The notes beneath the pieces were generated by a model that saw nothing but the letters and a program-made list of their open reading frames with translations, was not told where the DNA came from and ran no database searches. A stretch of DNA of 8,437 bases from an uncultured Bacilli bacterium (GTDB lineage Bacteria > Bacillota_I > Bacilli_A > RF39 > UBA660). How positions within the stretch are numbered: the first letter of the stretch is position 1; each line of letters opens with the position of its first letter. Positions 1 to 5,969 of the stretch are shown one piece after another. The stretch is taken from positions 1 to 8,437 of the forward strand of contig CANQOE010000047.1 of assembly GCA_947625315.1 (NCBI GenBank), written 5' to 3'. The translations under genes were made by a program, and so were the position numbers.

Positions 1-490
1 TCATTAAACTCCTTTGCTTTATTAACATTTTTTCCATAACAATTGGATCTACATATTTTGAAATATCTTTATCAAGACTAAAAATTTCTTTGACCATACT
101 TGATGATACAAATTGAAATTCTTTATCTGCAAATAAGCAAATTGTATTTACTTTATTATTGGATATTTCCTTATTCATTTGCTGTAATTGAACTTCATAG
201 TCATAATCACTTAAACTTCTAAGTCCTCTAATAATTGCTTTACACTCATTATGTAGAGCAACATCAGCTGCAGCACCACTAGTAGAAATAACTCTTACAT
301 TATTCATTCTTTTATATAATTCTTTAATTATTTCCATTCTTTCTTCTAGAGTAAACAATCCAGATTTTTTTAAAGGGTTTTGCATAACCGCAATTATTAC
401 TTCGTCAAATAAATCGCTTGCTTGTTCAACAATATTCATATGTCCTTTAGTCATTGGGTCAAAACTTCCAGGATATAAAACTTTTGTCAT
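1..490 (-). CDS. coaD: Phosphopantetheine adenylyltransferase (3' end cut by window edge)
   Basis: Transfers AMP from ATP to 4'-phosphopantetheine to form dephospho-CoA, the fourth step of CoA synthesis, in the cytoplasm. Translating back from the ATG at 488-490 gives an open frame of 163 codons to the edge. The nucleotidyltransferase signature YPGSFDPMTKGH is at residues 6-17; RGLRSLSDYDYE (near residue 87) and VSSSMVKE (near residue 127) are the two other family blocks. The last block normally ends VRE, so Lys replaces Arg here, a conservative change. Bacterial CoaD is about 160 residues, so at most a few residues should be missing. The start overlaps the coaE stop (ATGA at 487-490), indicating translational coupling; the ribosome site is only a weak GGTG inside coaE. 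All six Arg codons are AGA/AGG. Identification is firm; only the C-terminus is unseen. Confidence 0.96.
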   Translation of the reverse strand, partial: MTKVLYPGSFDPMTKGHMNIVEQASDLFDEVIIAVMQNPLKKSGLFTLEERMEIIKELYKRMNNVRVISTSGAAADVALHNECKAIIRGLRSLSDYDYEVQLQQMNKEISNNKVNTICLFADKEFQFVSSSMVKEIFSLDKDISKYVDPIVMEKMLIKQRSLM

Positions 491-1044
491 AATGATTTCA
501 CCAACCTTTTAACTGTTTCTTTATCATTTGCTTTTATAACATAATCAAAAGCACTTTTATCAAATTCAATACTTGCTTTTTCTCTTAAATCAAATGCTTC
601 TTCTGATATGTTATCTCTTTTAATTGCTCTTTGTTTTCTAATTTCATATGGAATATCTAAAAGTATTTTTATATCGCACATATCAAAGTATTTTGAAATT
701 GATAGTAATAACCAATCTAGAATTATAATTTTATCTTTATGAAGATTTAAAAAGTTATCAATTTCTCTTTGCATATATTTCCATGTAATATCAGATAATT
801 TAGCCATTTCATTTCGTGAATTAAAAACTATTTCACCAAGTTTTTTTCTATCAACCATATTTTCATTAATAATAGATTTTCCAAATGAATTTATTAATTC
901 TTTTTTAATTTCTGGTAGTAATAATACTCGATGACCGACTTTATCAATATCTAAATGTACTGCTTTATTATTTGCTAATTTTATTATTTGGTTTGCCAGG
1001 GTACTTTTACCACACCCAGACTTACCACAAATACCTATAATCAT
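487..1044 (-). CDS. coaE: Dephospho-CoA kinase
   Basis: Phosphorylates the 3'-hydroxyl of dephospho-CoA with ATP, the final step of CoA synthesis. The 185-residue product opens with the P-loop GICGKSGCGKST (residues 4-15), followed by LDIDKVGH (the family's DAD..GH substrate block), VDRKKLGEIVF, the lid region QRAIKRDN and the C-terminal FDYVIKANDKETV, equivalent to the usual ADFVI-N segment. The family's usual D.PLLFE is here LDWLLLS, a divergent form. I start at the ATG at 1042-1044 because GGGAG lies six bases upstream and the P-loop follows directly; the frame stays open to 1119, but that extension is AT-rich promoter sequence. It forms an operon with coaD through a 4-base overlap and is divergent from the LysR gene. 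Confidence 0.94.
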   Translation of the reverse strand: MIIGICGKSGCGKSTLANQIIKLANNKAVHLDIDKVGHRVLLLPEIKKELINSFGKSIINENMVDRKKLGEIVFNSRNEMAKLSDITWKYMQREIDNFLNLHKDKIIILDWLLLSISKYFDMCDIKILLDIPYEIRKQRAIKRDNISEEAFDLREKASIEFDKSAFDYVIKANDKETVKRLVKSL

Positions 1045-1062
1045 ACTTTTTCTCCCATCTAC

Positions 1063-1091
1063 TTGTATTATATTACATTTTTTGATATAAT
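1063..1091 (+). promoter_or_regulatory. Promoter of the LysR-type gene
   Basis: TTGTAT at 1063-1068 and TATAAT at 1086-1091 are separated by exactly 17 bases, and the lysR ATG follows 42 bases after the -10. The start of transcription would fall near 1098, at the left edge of an inverted repeat. The element overlaps the coaE -10 on the other strand. Confidence 0.55.
1067..1072 (-). promoter_or_regulatory. -10 element for coaE-coaD
   Basis: TATAAT on the minus strand lies 22 bases before the coaE ATG, with the GGGAG ribosome site between them. The -35 region (around 1090-1096, TTTAAT-like) is poor, which fits a promoter that may need an activator. It lies within the span of the lysR promoter, so the two polymerase sites overlap. 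Confidence 0.5.
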
Positions 1092-1097
1092 TAAAAT

Positions 1098-1121
1098 ACA
1101 TATTAATTATGTTTATCATAA
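1098..1121. promoter_or_regulatory. Two overlapping dyads, candidate LysR-type operator
   Basis: ACATA-N5-TATGT occupies 1098-1112 and TTATG-N5-CATAA occupies 1107-1121. The second is a 15-base interrupted dyad that contains T-N11-A (T1108, A1120), the classic LysR-family box. It lies between the lysR promoter and its ribosome site, and about 50-55 bases upstream of the expected coaE transcription start, near the usual -65 position of such sites. Binding here could repress lysR and act on coaE-coaD. The arms are AT-rich, so chance is a real alternative. Confidence 0.4.
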
Positions 1122-1133
1122 CAGGAGGTTATT

Positions 1134-2021
1134 ATGAATATAGACTTTGAATTATATAGAATCTTCTATGTAGTAGCAAATCACTCTAATATTACTAAAG
1201 CAAGTGAAGAATTAAGTATATCTCAGCCAGCAATAAGTAAGTCGATTAAAAGCTTAGAAGAACAACTAGGTGGCCAATTATTTGTTAGAACAAAACGAGG
1301 AGTTGTTCTTACTGAAGAAGGTAAAGAGTTTTATAATTATATAAAACAAGCAATTGAATATATTAATAATGCTGAAAACAAATTCACTGATCTTATTAAT
1401 CTAGAAACAGGATGTATAAAAATTGGTATTAGTACAACATTAACAAAAGAATTTTTACTTCCATATTTAGAAGAATTCCATTCTTTATATCCTAAAATAG
1501 ATATACAAATAATTACCAGTTTAACTTCAGATTTAATGTCAAAACTAAAAAATGGATTAATAGATATTGTAATATTAAATTTAAATGATAAAAATTATGG
1601 TAATGATATTGATATTATTAAATGTAGAAAGATAAATGATTGCTTTGTAGTAAATAATAAATATAAGGATTTAACTCTTAAAGAAATATCTTTAAAAGAT
1701 TTAAATAATTATCCTTTAATTTTACAAGCTAAAGGGTCAAATACTAGAGAATTTTTAGATAATATAGCAAGAAAAAATGGTGTTGTTCTTAAACCAAATA
1801 TTGAATTAGCAAGTTATTCATTAGTTGTTGAATTTTCTAAAATTGGACTTGGTATTGGATATACAACTAAAGAATATATTAAAGAGGCAATTAAAAATAA
1901 AGAATTATTTGAATTAAAAATAAAAGAAAAAATTCCTAGTAGATATATAGGAATTGCATTAACCAAAAATCATGTACCCAATTTTAGTACTAAAAAACTT
2001 ATTAAGATAATAACAAAATGA
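1134..2021 (+). CDS. LysR-family transcriptional regulator
   Basis: A 295-residue DNA-binding regulator of normal LysR-family length. Residues 1-60 form the winged helix-turn-helix: FYVVANHSNITKASEEL, then SQPAISKSIKSLEEQLG and LFVRTKRGVVLTEEGK, all close to the family pattern. A linker helix (about residues 61-88) leads to a two-lobed effector domain beginning near GCIKIGIST and carrying GLGIGYTTKEYI near the end. The ATG at 1134 has a perfect AGGAGG at 1123-1128. The gene is divergent from coaE across 89 bases, the arrangement in which LysR regulators usually control the neighbouring gene and themselves. The effector cannot be read from sequence; a role in CoA supply is inferred only from position. 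Six of seven Arg codons are AGA. Confidence 0.93.
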   Translation: MNIDFELYRIFYVVANHSNITKASEELSISQPAISKSIKSLEEQLGGQLFVRTKRGVVLTEEGKEFYNYIKQAIEYINNAENKFTDLINLETGCIKIGISTTLTKEFLLPYLEEFHSLYPKIDIQIITSLTSDLMSKLKNGLIDIVILNLNDKNYGNDIDIIKCRKINDCFVVNNKYKDLTLKEISLKDLNNYPLILQAKGSNTREFLDNIARKNGVVLKPNIELASYSLVVEFSKIGLGIGYTTKEYIKEAIKNKELFELKIKEKIPSRYIGIALTKNHVPNFSTKKLIKIITK

Positions 2022-2032
2022 TTTTTAAAATT

Positions 2033-2066
2033 AAGATATTTATTGTTCAAAATTATCTTTTTCTTT
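2033..2066 (+). terminator. Weak possible terminator after lysR
   Basis: AAGATA at 2033-2038 pairs with TATCTT at 2054-2059 across a 15-base loop, and a T-rich run (TTTTCTTT, to 2066) follows. It lies 11 bases past the lysR stop, but the 6-bp stem has a single G-C pair and would be weak. Confidence 0.3.
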
Positions 2067-2376
2067 ACTTAAGTTTTGCTTCTAATAAATAGATTTGTGA
2101 GTAAAAATTCTGAAAAATTAAGAAACATTTAGGTGGTTGCAAGAAAGTTAGAATAATTAAATATTAAAAAAAAGTTTTATCTTTGATAATAATTCTATTT
2201 GGTTCAATATAGTTAAATTAGTTCTATCTATTTTTCTTATATTATCTTTAATAATTGTTGGTGTTGCTTAAGCAAAAATCACATATCAGTTCTAATTTTT
2301 TTCTTAAACTTTCTTCTCTAATAATATTTACAATAGTACCATTCTTTCCTTTAGCTTTGTTTTGTAAACAAAAAAA
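2065..2376 (-). pseudogene. Possible decayed gene of unknown origin
   Basis: Read on the minus strand, three open segments follow one another in different frames: 2376-2248 (about 42 codons, containing IREESLRKKLELICDFC), roughly 2265-2157 (about 35 codons, containing IRKIDRTNLTILNQIELL) and roughly 2167-2065 (about 33 codons, ending IYLLEAKLK). None has a credible start codon with a ribosome site, but each runs longer than expected in such AT-rich DNA and together they could be one gene of about 100 codons broken by two frameshifts. I recognise no family. Chance open frames remain a serious alternative. Confidence 0.25.
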
Positions 2377-2398
2377 CTAATCCATTTCTGAATTAGTT
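2370..2398 (-). terminator. Intrinsic terminator downstream of tRNA-Met
   Basis: On the minus strand AACTAAT and ATTAGTT (arms 2392-2398 and 2375-2381) form a 7-bp stem with a 10-base loop, followed by a run of T (plus-strand A run 2370-2376). It is the second of two hairpins after the tRNA and the one with the proper U-tract. Confidence 0.65.
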
Positions 2399-2406
2399 AT
2401 ATTTTA

Positions 2407-2429
2407 AAACTCGGCTATAAACCGAGTTT
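2407..2429 (-). terminator. First hairpin after tRNA-Met
   Basis: AAACTCGG (2407-2414) and CCGAGTTT (2422-2429) form a perfect 8-bp stem with a 7-base loop, 10 bases beyond the tRNA 3' end. On the minus strand it is followed by TAAAATAT rather than a long T run, so it may act as a 3'-end processing or protective structure in front of the true terminator. Confidence 0.55.
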
Positions 2430-2439
2430 GATATCAATT

Positions 2440-2516
2440 TGGTAGCGACGGTGAGATTCGAACTCACGACACCGCGGGTATGAACCGCGTGCTCTAGCCA
2501 ACTGAGCTACATCGCC
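2440..2516 (-). tRNA. tRNA-Met (CAT), elongator type
   Basis: A 77-base tRNA with an encoded CCA end. On the minus strand: acceptor GGCGATG/CGTCGCT (with G-T wobble pairs at 1-72 and 6-67), D arm GCTC/GAGC, anticodon stem CGCGG/CCGCG with loop TTCATAC (anticodon at 2480-2482), T arm GTGAG-TTCGAAT-CTCAC, discriminator A. It lacks the three consecutive G-C pairs in the anticodon stem and the 1-72 mismatch of initiator tRNA, and closely resembles the elongator tRNA-Met of Bacillus. The CAT anticodon is also used by the tRNA-Ile that receives lysidine, but the overall body argues for Met. Confidence 0.93.
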
Positions 2517-2535
2517 AAATAAAACTTGCATTAAT

Positions 2536-2564
2536 AATATATCAAACTAAATTATTAAAGTCAA
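2536..2564 (-). promoter_or_regulatory. Promoter of tRNA-Met
   Basis: On the minus strand TTGACT (2559-2564) and TATATT (2536-2541) are separated by 17 bases. Transcription would start about 12 bases before the tRNA 5' end, leaving a short leader. The -35 lies 20 bases past the stop codon of the frameshifted gene, so the tRNA has its own promoter. Confidence 0.65.
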
Positions 2565-2584
2565 GCTTTTTTTGTTACTTAATT

Positions 2585-3249
2585 TTATTGTTTTTCTAGT
2601 TGTTTAATTCGTCTTCTTAAATAACTTAATTCCACATCTTTAGGAGGATTTAAAGTTTCTTCTTTAAATTTACAATGCGTACAAACTCTTTGCCATTTAG
2701 AATTATTTAAGCTCCAATCTCCAAAATTATGACCATTTAGTTGACACTCTTTTTCCAATTGGGCTTGTTTTTGAAGATATTGAAAACGCGCGACATTTTC
2801 TTTAAAAGAAGATAAAATTTTTATTTGCATATCTTCACTTAATTTAGCAAAAGAAGATAAAGTATTAGAATCTAGGTGTTTTAAAAACATTTCTTCTTTA
2901 TTAAAACTAGCAAAATAAGCTTGATAATTCCAAGTTATTTCATAATAAGAATAAGAAGCTTGATTGTAACTATTTAAATATAAACAATATTGGTTCGCAA
3001 AAGAAACAAAATTATCAGTATTTAATAATTCGGCTATTTCTTGATAACCTTCATCAATTTTATATTTATAATTAAAAAGTTTAATTGTTAAAAATCCCGA
3101 ATTGGCAGTATTTAATTGTTGAGCTAACTTTTTTATGAAAATATTTAAGACTTTATTTTGAATAGCTTGAATATCCTTGGGTATTTCTTTTTCCCCTTCT
3201 TGACAATTAAAAATTTACTTAAACTATATAAATCTGTATTATATTGCAT
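2585..3249 (-). pseudogene. Frameshifted gene, C-terminal zinc-binding motif, function unknown
   Basis: The true start is the ATG at 3247-3249, with GGAGG seven bases upstream. That frame reads MQYNTDLYSLSKF, then drifts into a non-coding-like run (KKGKKKY). A convincing frame resumes one base over (NCQEGEKEIPKDIQAIQ) and continues without a stop to the TAA at 2585. One extra T in the TTTTT run at 3209-3213 would restore a single 221-residue protein. The restored protein is soluble and helical, rich in Tyr/Asn in the middle, with a C-terminal C-x4-H-x15-C-x2-C pattern (C169, H174, C190, C193; sequence around C..NGHNFGDW and RVCTHCKFKEE) typical of a small zinc knuckle, then a basic helix LRRRIKQLEKQ. 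I recognise no named family. The 101-residue frame starting at 2890 is only its C-terminal part. The break could be a real mutation or a homopolymer sequencing error. Confidence 0.75.
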
Positions 3250-3273
3250 ATAAAATCCTCCATTTGATTTTAT

Positions 3274-3302
3274 ATTATAGCATTATTTAAGCAATCCAAC
3301 AA
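3274..3302 (-). promoter_or_regulatory. Promoter of the frameshifted zinc-motif gene
   Basis: On the minus strand TTGTTG (3297-3302), a 17-base spacer and TGCTATAAT (extended -10; TATAAT at 3274-3279) make a strong vegetative promoter. The -35 is inside the last codons of the upstream 297-residue gene. The gene is therefore probably transcribed independently of ezrA, with a leader of about 20 bases. Confidence 0.6.
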
Positions 3303-4180
3303 GGGAAATCAGCAATATTTTTAGATATTTCTTGATATAAATCATTTATATTATCACTGATTTGGCGTAAACTTTGTTCATCAGTAAAACCTAAACCGCG
3401 ACAGGCAACCATATCATTTATTACTTGAAAAATATACATGGGTTCCATATGCATTTCTAGATAGTTGATAAAATTTAAAATGTTGGGATTAAATAAATTA
3501 AGATGGTATTTACCTATACTTAAAGTTTCTTCTAAAGTATATTTTTTTAGAGAAAAAGATGGTAAACGTTTTTCTAAAACTTCTTCAAAGTAAGGATAAT
3601 CTTTAGATATAACATAACTTTTTTTGTTTAATTTAACAATATCGACACATTCATAAAGACGGCGATTATCATGAAGACTGGTTATAAAAGTTTCTTTCGT
3701 AATTTTAATGTTGTAATTATGTAAAAGTTCGATAAATAAATCAAGTTCCAAAACATTATAAATGTGCGTTAAACCAATAATAACTGTTGAATAAAAATCA
3801 GTAAGGTCATGTTCTTTTTTATTATATAAGTTAAGGGCCATTTTAACATAGTTATAAATATCTTCGTAAATAAAATACTCTTTATTTTCTAAACCAACTA
3901 GATAATTGACAAATAAATCAAAAAACAAGGTATATTCGATATAGCCATATTTTTTTTGGATACGGGGTTTCTCGAGTAACGATTGTAAAATATTTATTTC
4001 TTCCGCATTACAAAGATTTAAAATTATTTCCGGGTCTTCTTTAAAAGCTTCGATAACTTCTTGATACATTTGCATTTTAGTTATTTTAGCATAACTTTTA
4101 GGACTCTTAATAATTATTTTATAATATTCGTAAAACCCCTCTTTAGATACTTTATTAGCAACATCTTTTAAAGTTTTCAT
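3287..4180 (-). CDS. Conserved-looking protein of unknown function coupled to ezrA
   Basis: A 297-residue protein I do not recognise. It is predicted mostly alpha-helical and soluble: no signal peptide, no membrane segment, many Tyr, Leu and acidic/Lys pairs. The end is unusual: a helical stretch (ISDNINDLYQEISKNIADF) followed by PCWIA and the stop. The ATG at 4178-4180 overlaps the ezrA stop (ATGA at 4177-4180), with GAGGAG six bases upstream inside ezrA, so translation of the two is coupled and they share a transcript. That linkage suggests, without proving, a job related to the division ring or the membrane site where EzrA acts. All six Arg codons are CGN, as in most of ezrA. Other possibilities are a scaffold of helical repeats or a protein truncated at its C-terminus. 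Confidence 0.8.
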   Translation of the reverse strand: MKTLKDVANKVSKEGFYEYYKIIIKSPKSYAKITKMQMYQEVIEAFKEDPEIILNLCNAEEINILQSLLEKPRIQKKYGYIEYTLFFDLFVNYLVGLENKEYFIYEDIYNYVKMALNLYNKKEHDLTDFYSTVIIGLTHIYNVLELDLFIELLHNYNIKITKETFITSLHDNRRLYECVDIVKLNKKSYVISKDYPYFEEVLEKRLPSFSLKKYTLEETLSIGKYHLNLFNPNILNFINYLEMHMEPMYIFQVINDMVACRGLGFTDEQSLRQISDNINDLYQEISKNIADFPCWIA

Positions 4181-5895
4181 TTATACTCCTCGATTAAGCG
4201 TTTATGAATGCCTGGTTCCACTATGTTTATGGCATTTATCGCTAATTCTAAACTATTTTTAAAGTTACCTTTATTAAAAGCACTTTCGGCTTTAACTAAT
4301 CCAAGTTCGACATCTTTATGCATAGCCCTATAACGATTACCATAGACAATAGCCATCTCGGCCATTTTGGCGGTTTTAATGGTTTCTTTAGTCGTATTAT
4401 AAACTTTTAAAGTTAAATCACGAGCTGTATCAACACGCGTATTTAAAGTTTTAATGGAAATTGGACGTTTTTGCAATTCATCCATCATATCACTTAAAGC
4501 ACTTGAAGCTTCACTTAATTCAACATAGAAATTTTTAGGGGTTACAGGTAGTTTAAAGGAACTAAAGTTGTTTTTTGCTTCCCCTAAAATCTTTTTAATT
4601 TCTTCTAATTGTTCGCGAGCACGTTTTTCATCTTCTTTTAAAGATGCTAAACTACGTAAAGTTTGTTCTAATTTTTCTTCTGTTTTTAATAATTTAGCAT
4701 TTAAAATTTCCATTTCTTTATGAAGACGCGAATAAGCGAGCGTTTTAGAACGATGAAGTTCAATAATGCGATTGTAATCATCTTTTATTTCGAAAATACT
4801 CGCATCAATATCAGTTAAGACTTGAACATCTTCATCACTTAAATCATAGCTATAACGTAGATTATCAATTTTGCGATTTAAATCACTGCTGATTTTTTCT
4901 AATTTATTAGCTTTAAGTAAAATACTTCTTTGATAATCTTCAAAAAATTTCCGAGCTAATCGTTCTTTATCAAAATTTTGATATAAAGAATCAAAATAAT
5001 CTAACATTGTTTTAAGTTCAAAAACACTATCTTCTAAATTTAAAACATTTAAACGAGCAAAAATATCACTAATTTTTTTGTCAGTCTCGGCGACATTATA
5101 TTCGATGTTTAAATAGTCAAGATTATATCCCTCTTTTTGCATTCTATCTTTAATTTTAATAATATCTTCTATTTTATCAGGAATTAATTTTTGACCCATA
5201 AGAATAATAGATGGCGCTTCTTCAATAACAACTTTTAAATTACCAATTGTGTCGGTAATAGCTTTAACTATTTTTCCTACTTCGGTATATTCGTTTTGTT
5301 CCATAGCCCTTTCAAAAGTACTAAATAATTTATCAACATTTTCAAATTGCAATTCTAAGGGTTTTTCTAACATATTATATTCATCTTTATTGTTGTGATA
5401 TTTATTTAAGATATTGCGATAATCACTTTTAAGTTTGGTAATAGTTTCCCGATTTTTTTCTTCGCTTAAAGTAATTTCCCGAACCTCATCTAATAAAAAG
5501 TTGGATTTAGTTTTAACATAGGCAATATCTAGCTCTAAATCAACAATTTTTTTCTTTAAAGTTTTATAATCTTTTTCTTCAAATATATCTTCAATTTCAA
5601 TTAAAGCATCGGTAATTTTAGGTATTTCCACTTCTTTAATATCTTTTAGTCTTAAAACCCAATTATCATACTTTTTTTGTAATTCTTCATTATTAATTAA
5701 AGCACTAACTTTATTTAACTCCGAAAGAATAGAAGCCCCAACAATAAGGTTCTTATCTCTTTCTAAAGTATTGATTTCATCTTTATATTTTTTCTTTTCT
5801 CTTTTATTTAACCAATTTAAAACTAAAACAATAATTAAAACTGTTAATATATAATATAAAATACCAATTAAAATAAAAGTTGTTTTACTAATCAT
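4177..5895 (-). CDS. ezrA: Septation ring formation regulator EzrA
   Basis: A membrane-anchored cytoplasmic protein that binds FtsZ, restrains Z-ring formation away from midcell and helps coordinate cell-wall machinery in Bacilli. The 572-residue product has one N-terminal membrane helix (about residues 6-28) followed by a basic stretch (NKREKKK) and then about 540 residues of coiled coil that fit the spectrin-like repeats of the family; known EzrA proteins are about 560-575 residues. Family blocks include DNWVLRLKDI, MQKEGYNLDYLN and, near the end, VYGNRYRAM, which I take to be the C-terminal QNR patch needed for septal localisation, with Val where Gln is usual. I chose the ATG at 5893-5895; a GTG four codons upstream has no room for a ribosome site. 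The ribosome site is AGGAAGTGG. It is first in an operon with the 297-residue gene. Arg is 19 CGN against 7 AGA/AGG. Confidence 0.92.
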   Translation of the reverse strand: MISKTTFILIGILYYILTVLIIVLVLNWLNKREKKKYKDEINTLERDKNLIVGASILSELNKVSALINNEELQKKYDNWVLRLKDIKEVEIPKITDALIEIEDIFEEKDYKTLKKKIVDLELDIAYVKTKSNFLLDEVREITLSEEKNRETITKLKSDYRNILNKYHNNKDEYNMLEKPLELQFENVDKLFSTFERAMEQNEYTEVGKIVKAITDTIGNLKVVIEEAPSIILMGQKLIPDKIEDIIKIKDRMQKEGYNLDYLNIEYNVAETDKKISDIFARLNVLNLEDSVFELKTMLDYFDSLYQNFDKERLARKFFEDYQRSILLKANKLEKISSDLNRKIDNLRYSYDLSDEDVQVLTDIDASIFEIKDDYNRIIELHRSKTLAYSRLHKEMEILNAKLLKTEEKLEQTLRSLASLKEDEKRAREQLEEIKKILGEAKNNFSSFKLPVTPKNFYVELSEASSALSDMMDELQKRPISIKTLNTRVDTARDLTLKVYNTTKETIKTAKMAEMAIVYGNRYRAMHKDVELGLVKAESAFNKGNFKNSLELAINAINIVEPGIHKRLIEEYK

Positions 5896-5918
5896 TTTAG
5901 GTACCACTTCCTATTATA

Positions 5919-5948
5919 ATTTTATCACAAAATGATATAATTTGTCGA
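5919..5948 (-). promoter_or_regulatory. Promoter of ezrA
   Basis: On the minus strand TCGACA (5943-5948), an 18-base spacer and TGATAAAAT (extended -10; TAAAAT at 5919-5924) stand in front of ezrA. A TATAAT at 5913-5918 overlaps and is an alternative -10, but would give an almost leaderless message. The 20-bp palindrome at 5950-5969 directly abuts the -35. Confidence 0.5.
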
Positions 5949-5949
5949 G

Positions 5950-5969
5950 ATAAATAATGCATTATTTAT
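5950..5969. repeat. Perfect 20-bp palindrome upstream of ezrA
   Basis: ATAAATAATGCATTATTTAT reads the same on both strands over all 20 bases. It spans the stop codon of the PF06541 gene (5966-5968) and ends two bases before the ezrA -35. There is no T-run after it on the minus strand, so it does not look like an intrinsic terminator; a regulator-binding site is the better guess. Confidence 0.6.

Larger units (their letters stand above)
2022..2439. other. Gene-poor stretch between lysR and tRNA-Met
   Basis: No intact gene with a start and ribosome site is visible on either strand. It holds a weak hairpin after lysR (2033-2066), a series of short open frames on the minus strand that may be a decayed gene (2065-2376), and two strong hairpins oriented to end the tRNA transcript (2370-2398 and 2407-2429). 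The rest is AT-rich filler. Confidence 0.7.

Noticed and set aside
1045..1119. A 25-residue N-terminal extension of coaE
   Set aside because: The stretch is AT-rich promoter DNA, and the internal ATG has a good ribosome site directly before the P-loop.
2440..2516. Initiator tRNA-fMet or lysidine tRNA-Ile
   Set aside because: The anticodon stem lacks three stacked G-C pairs and there is no 1-72 mismatch; the body matches elongator tRNA-Met of Bacilli better than tRNA-Ile.
2585..2890. A stand-alone 101-residue gene
   Set aside because: The coding frame continues well upstream of the ATG at 2890 with no ribosome site there; it is the C-terminal part of the frameshifted 221-residue gene.
3205..3220. 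Programmed -1 ribosomal frameshift in the zinc-motif gene
   Set aside because: The local codons AAA TTT TTA do not form a proper slippery heptamer (A TTT TTA rather than T TTT TTA), and I see no stable downstream structure; mutation or a homopolymer error is simpler.
5950..5969. The palindrome as terminator of the PF06541 gene
   Set aside because: In the direction of that gene it is followed by CTCGACAAA, with no run of T, and the stem would leave almost no loop.
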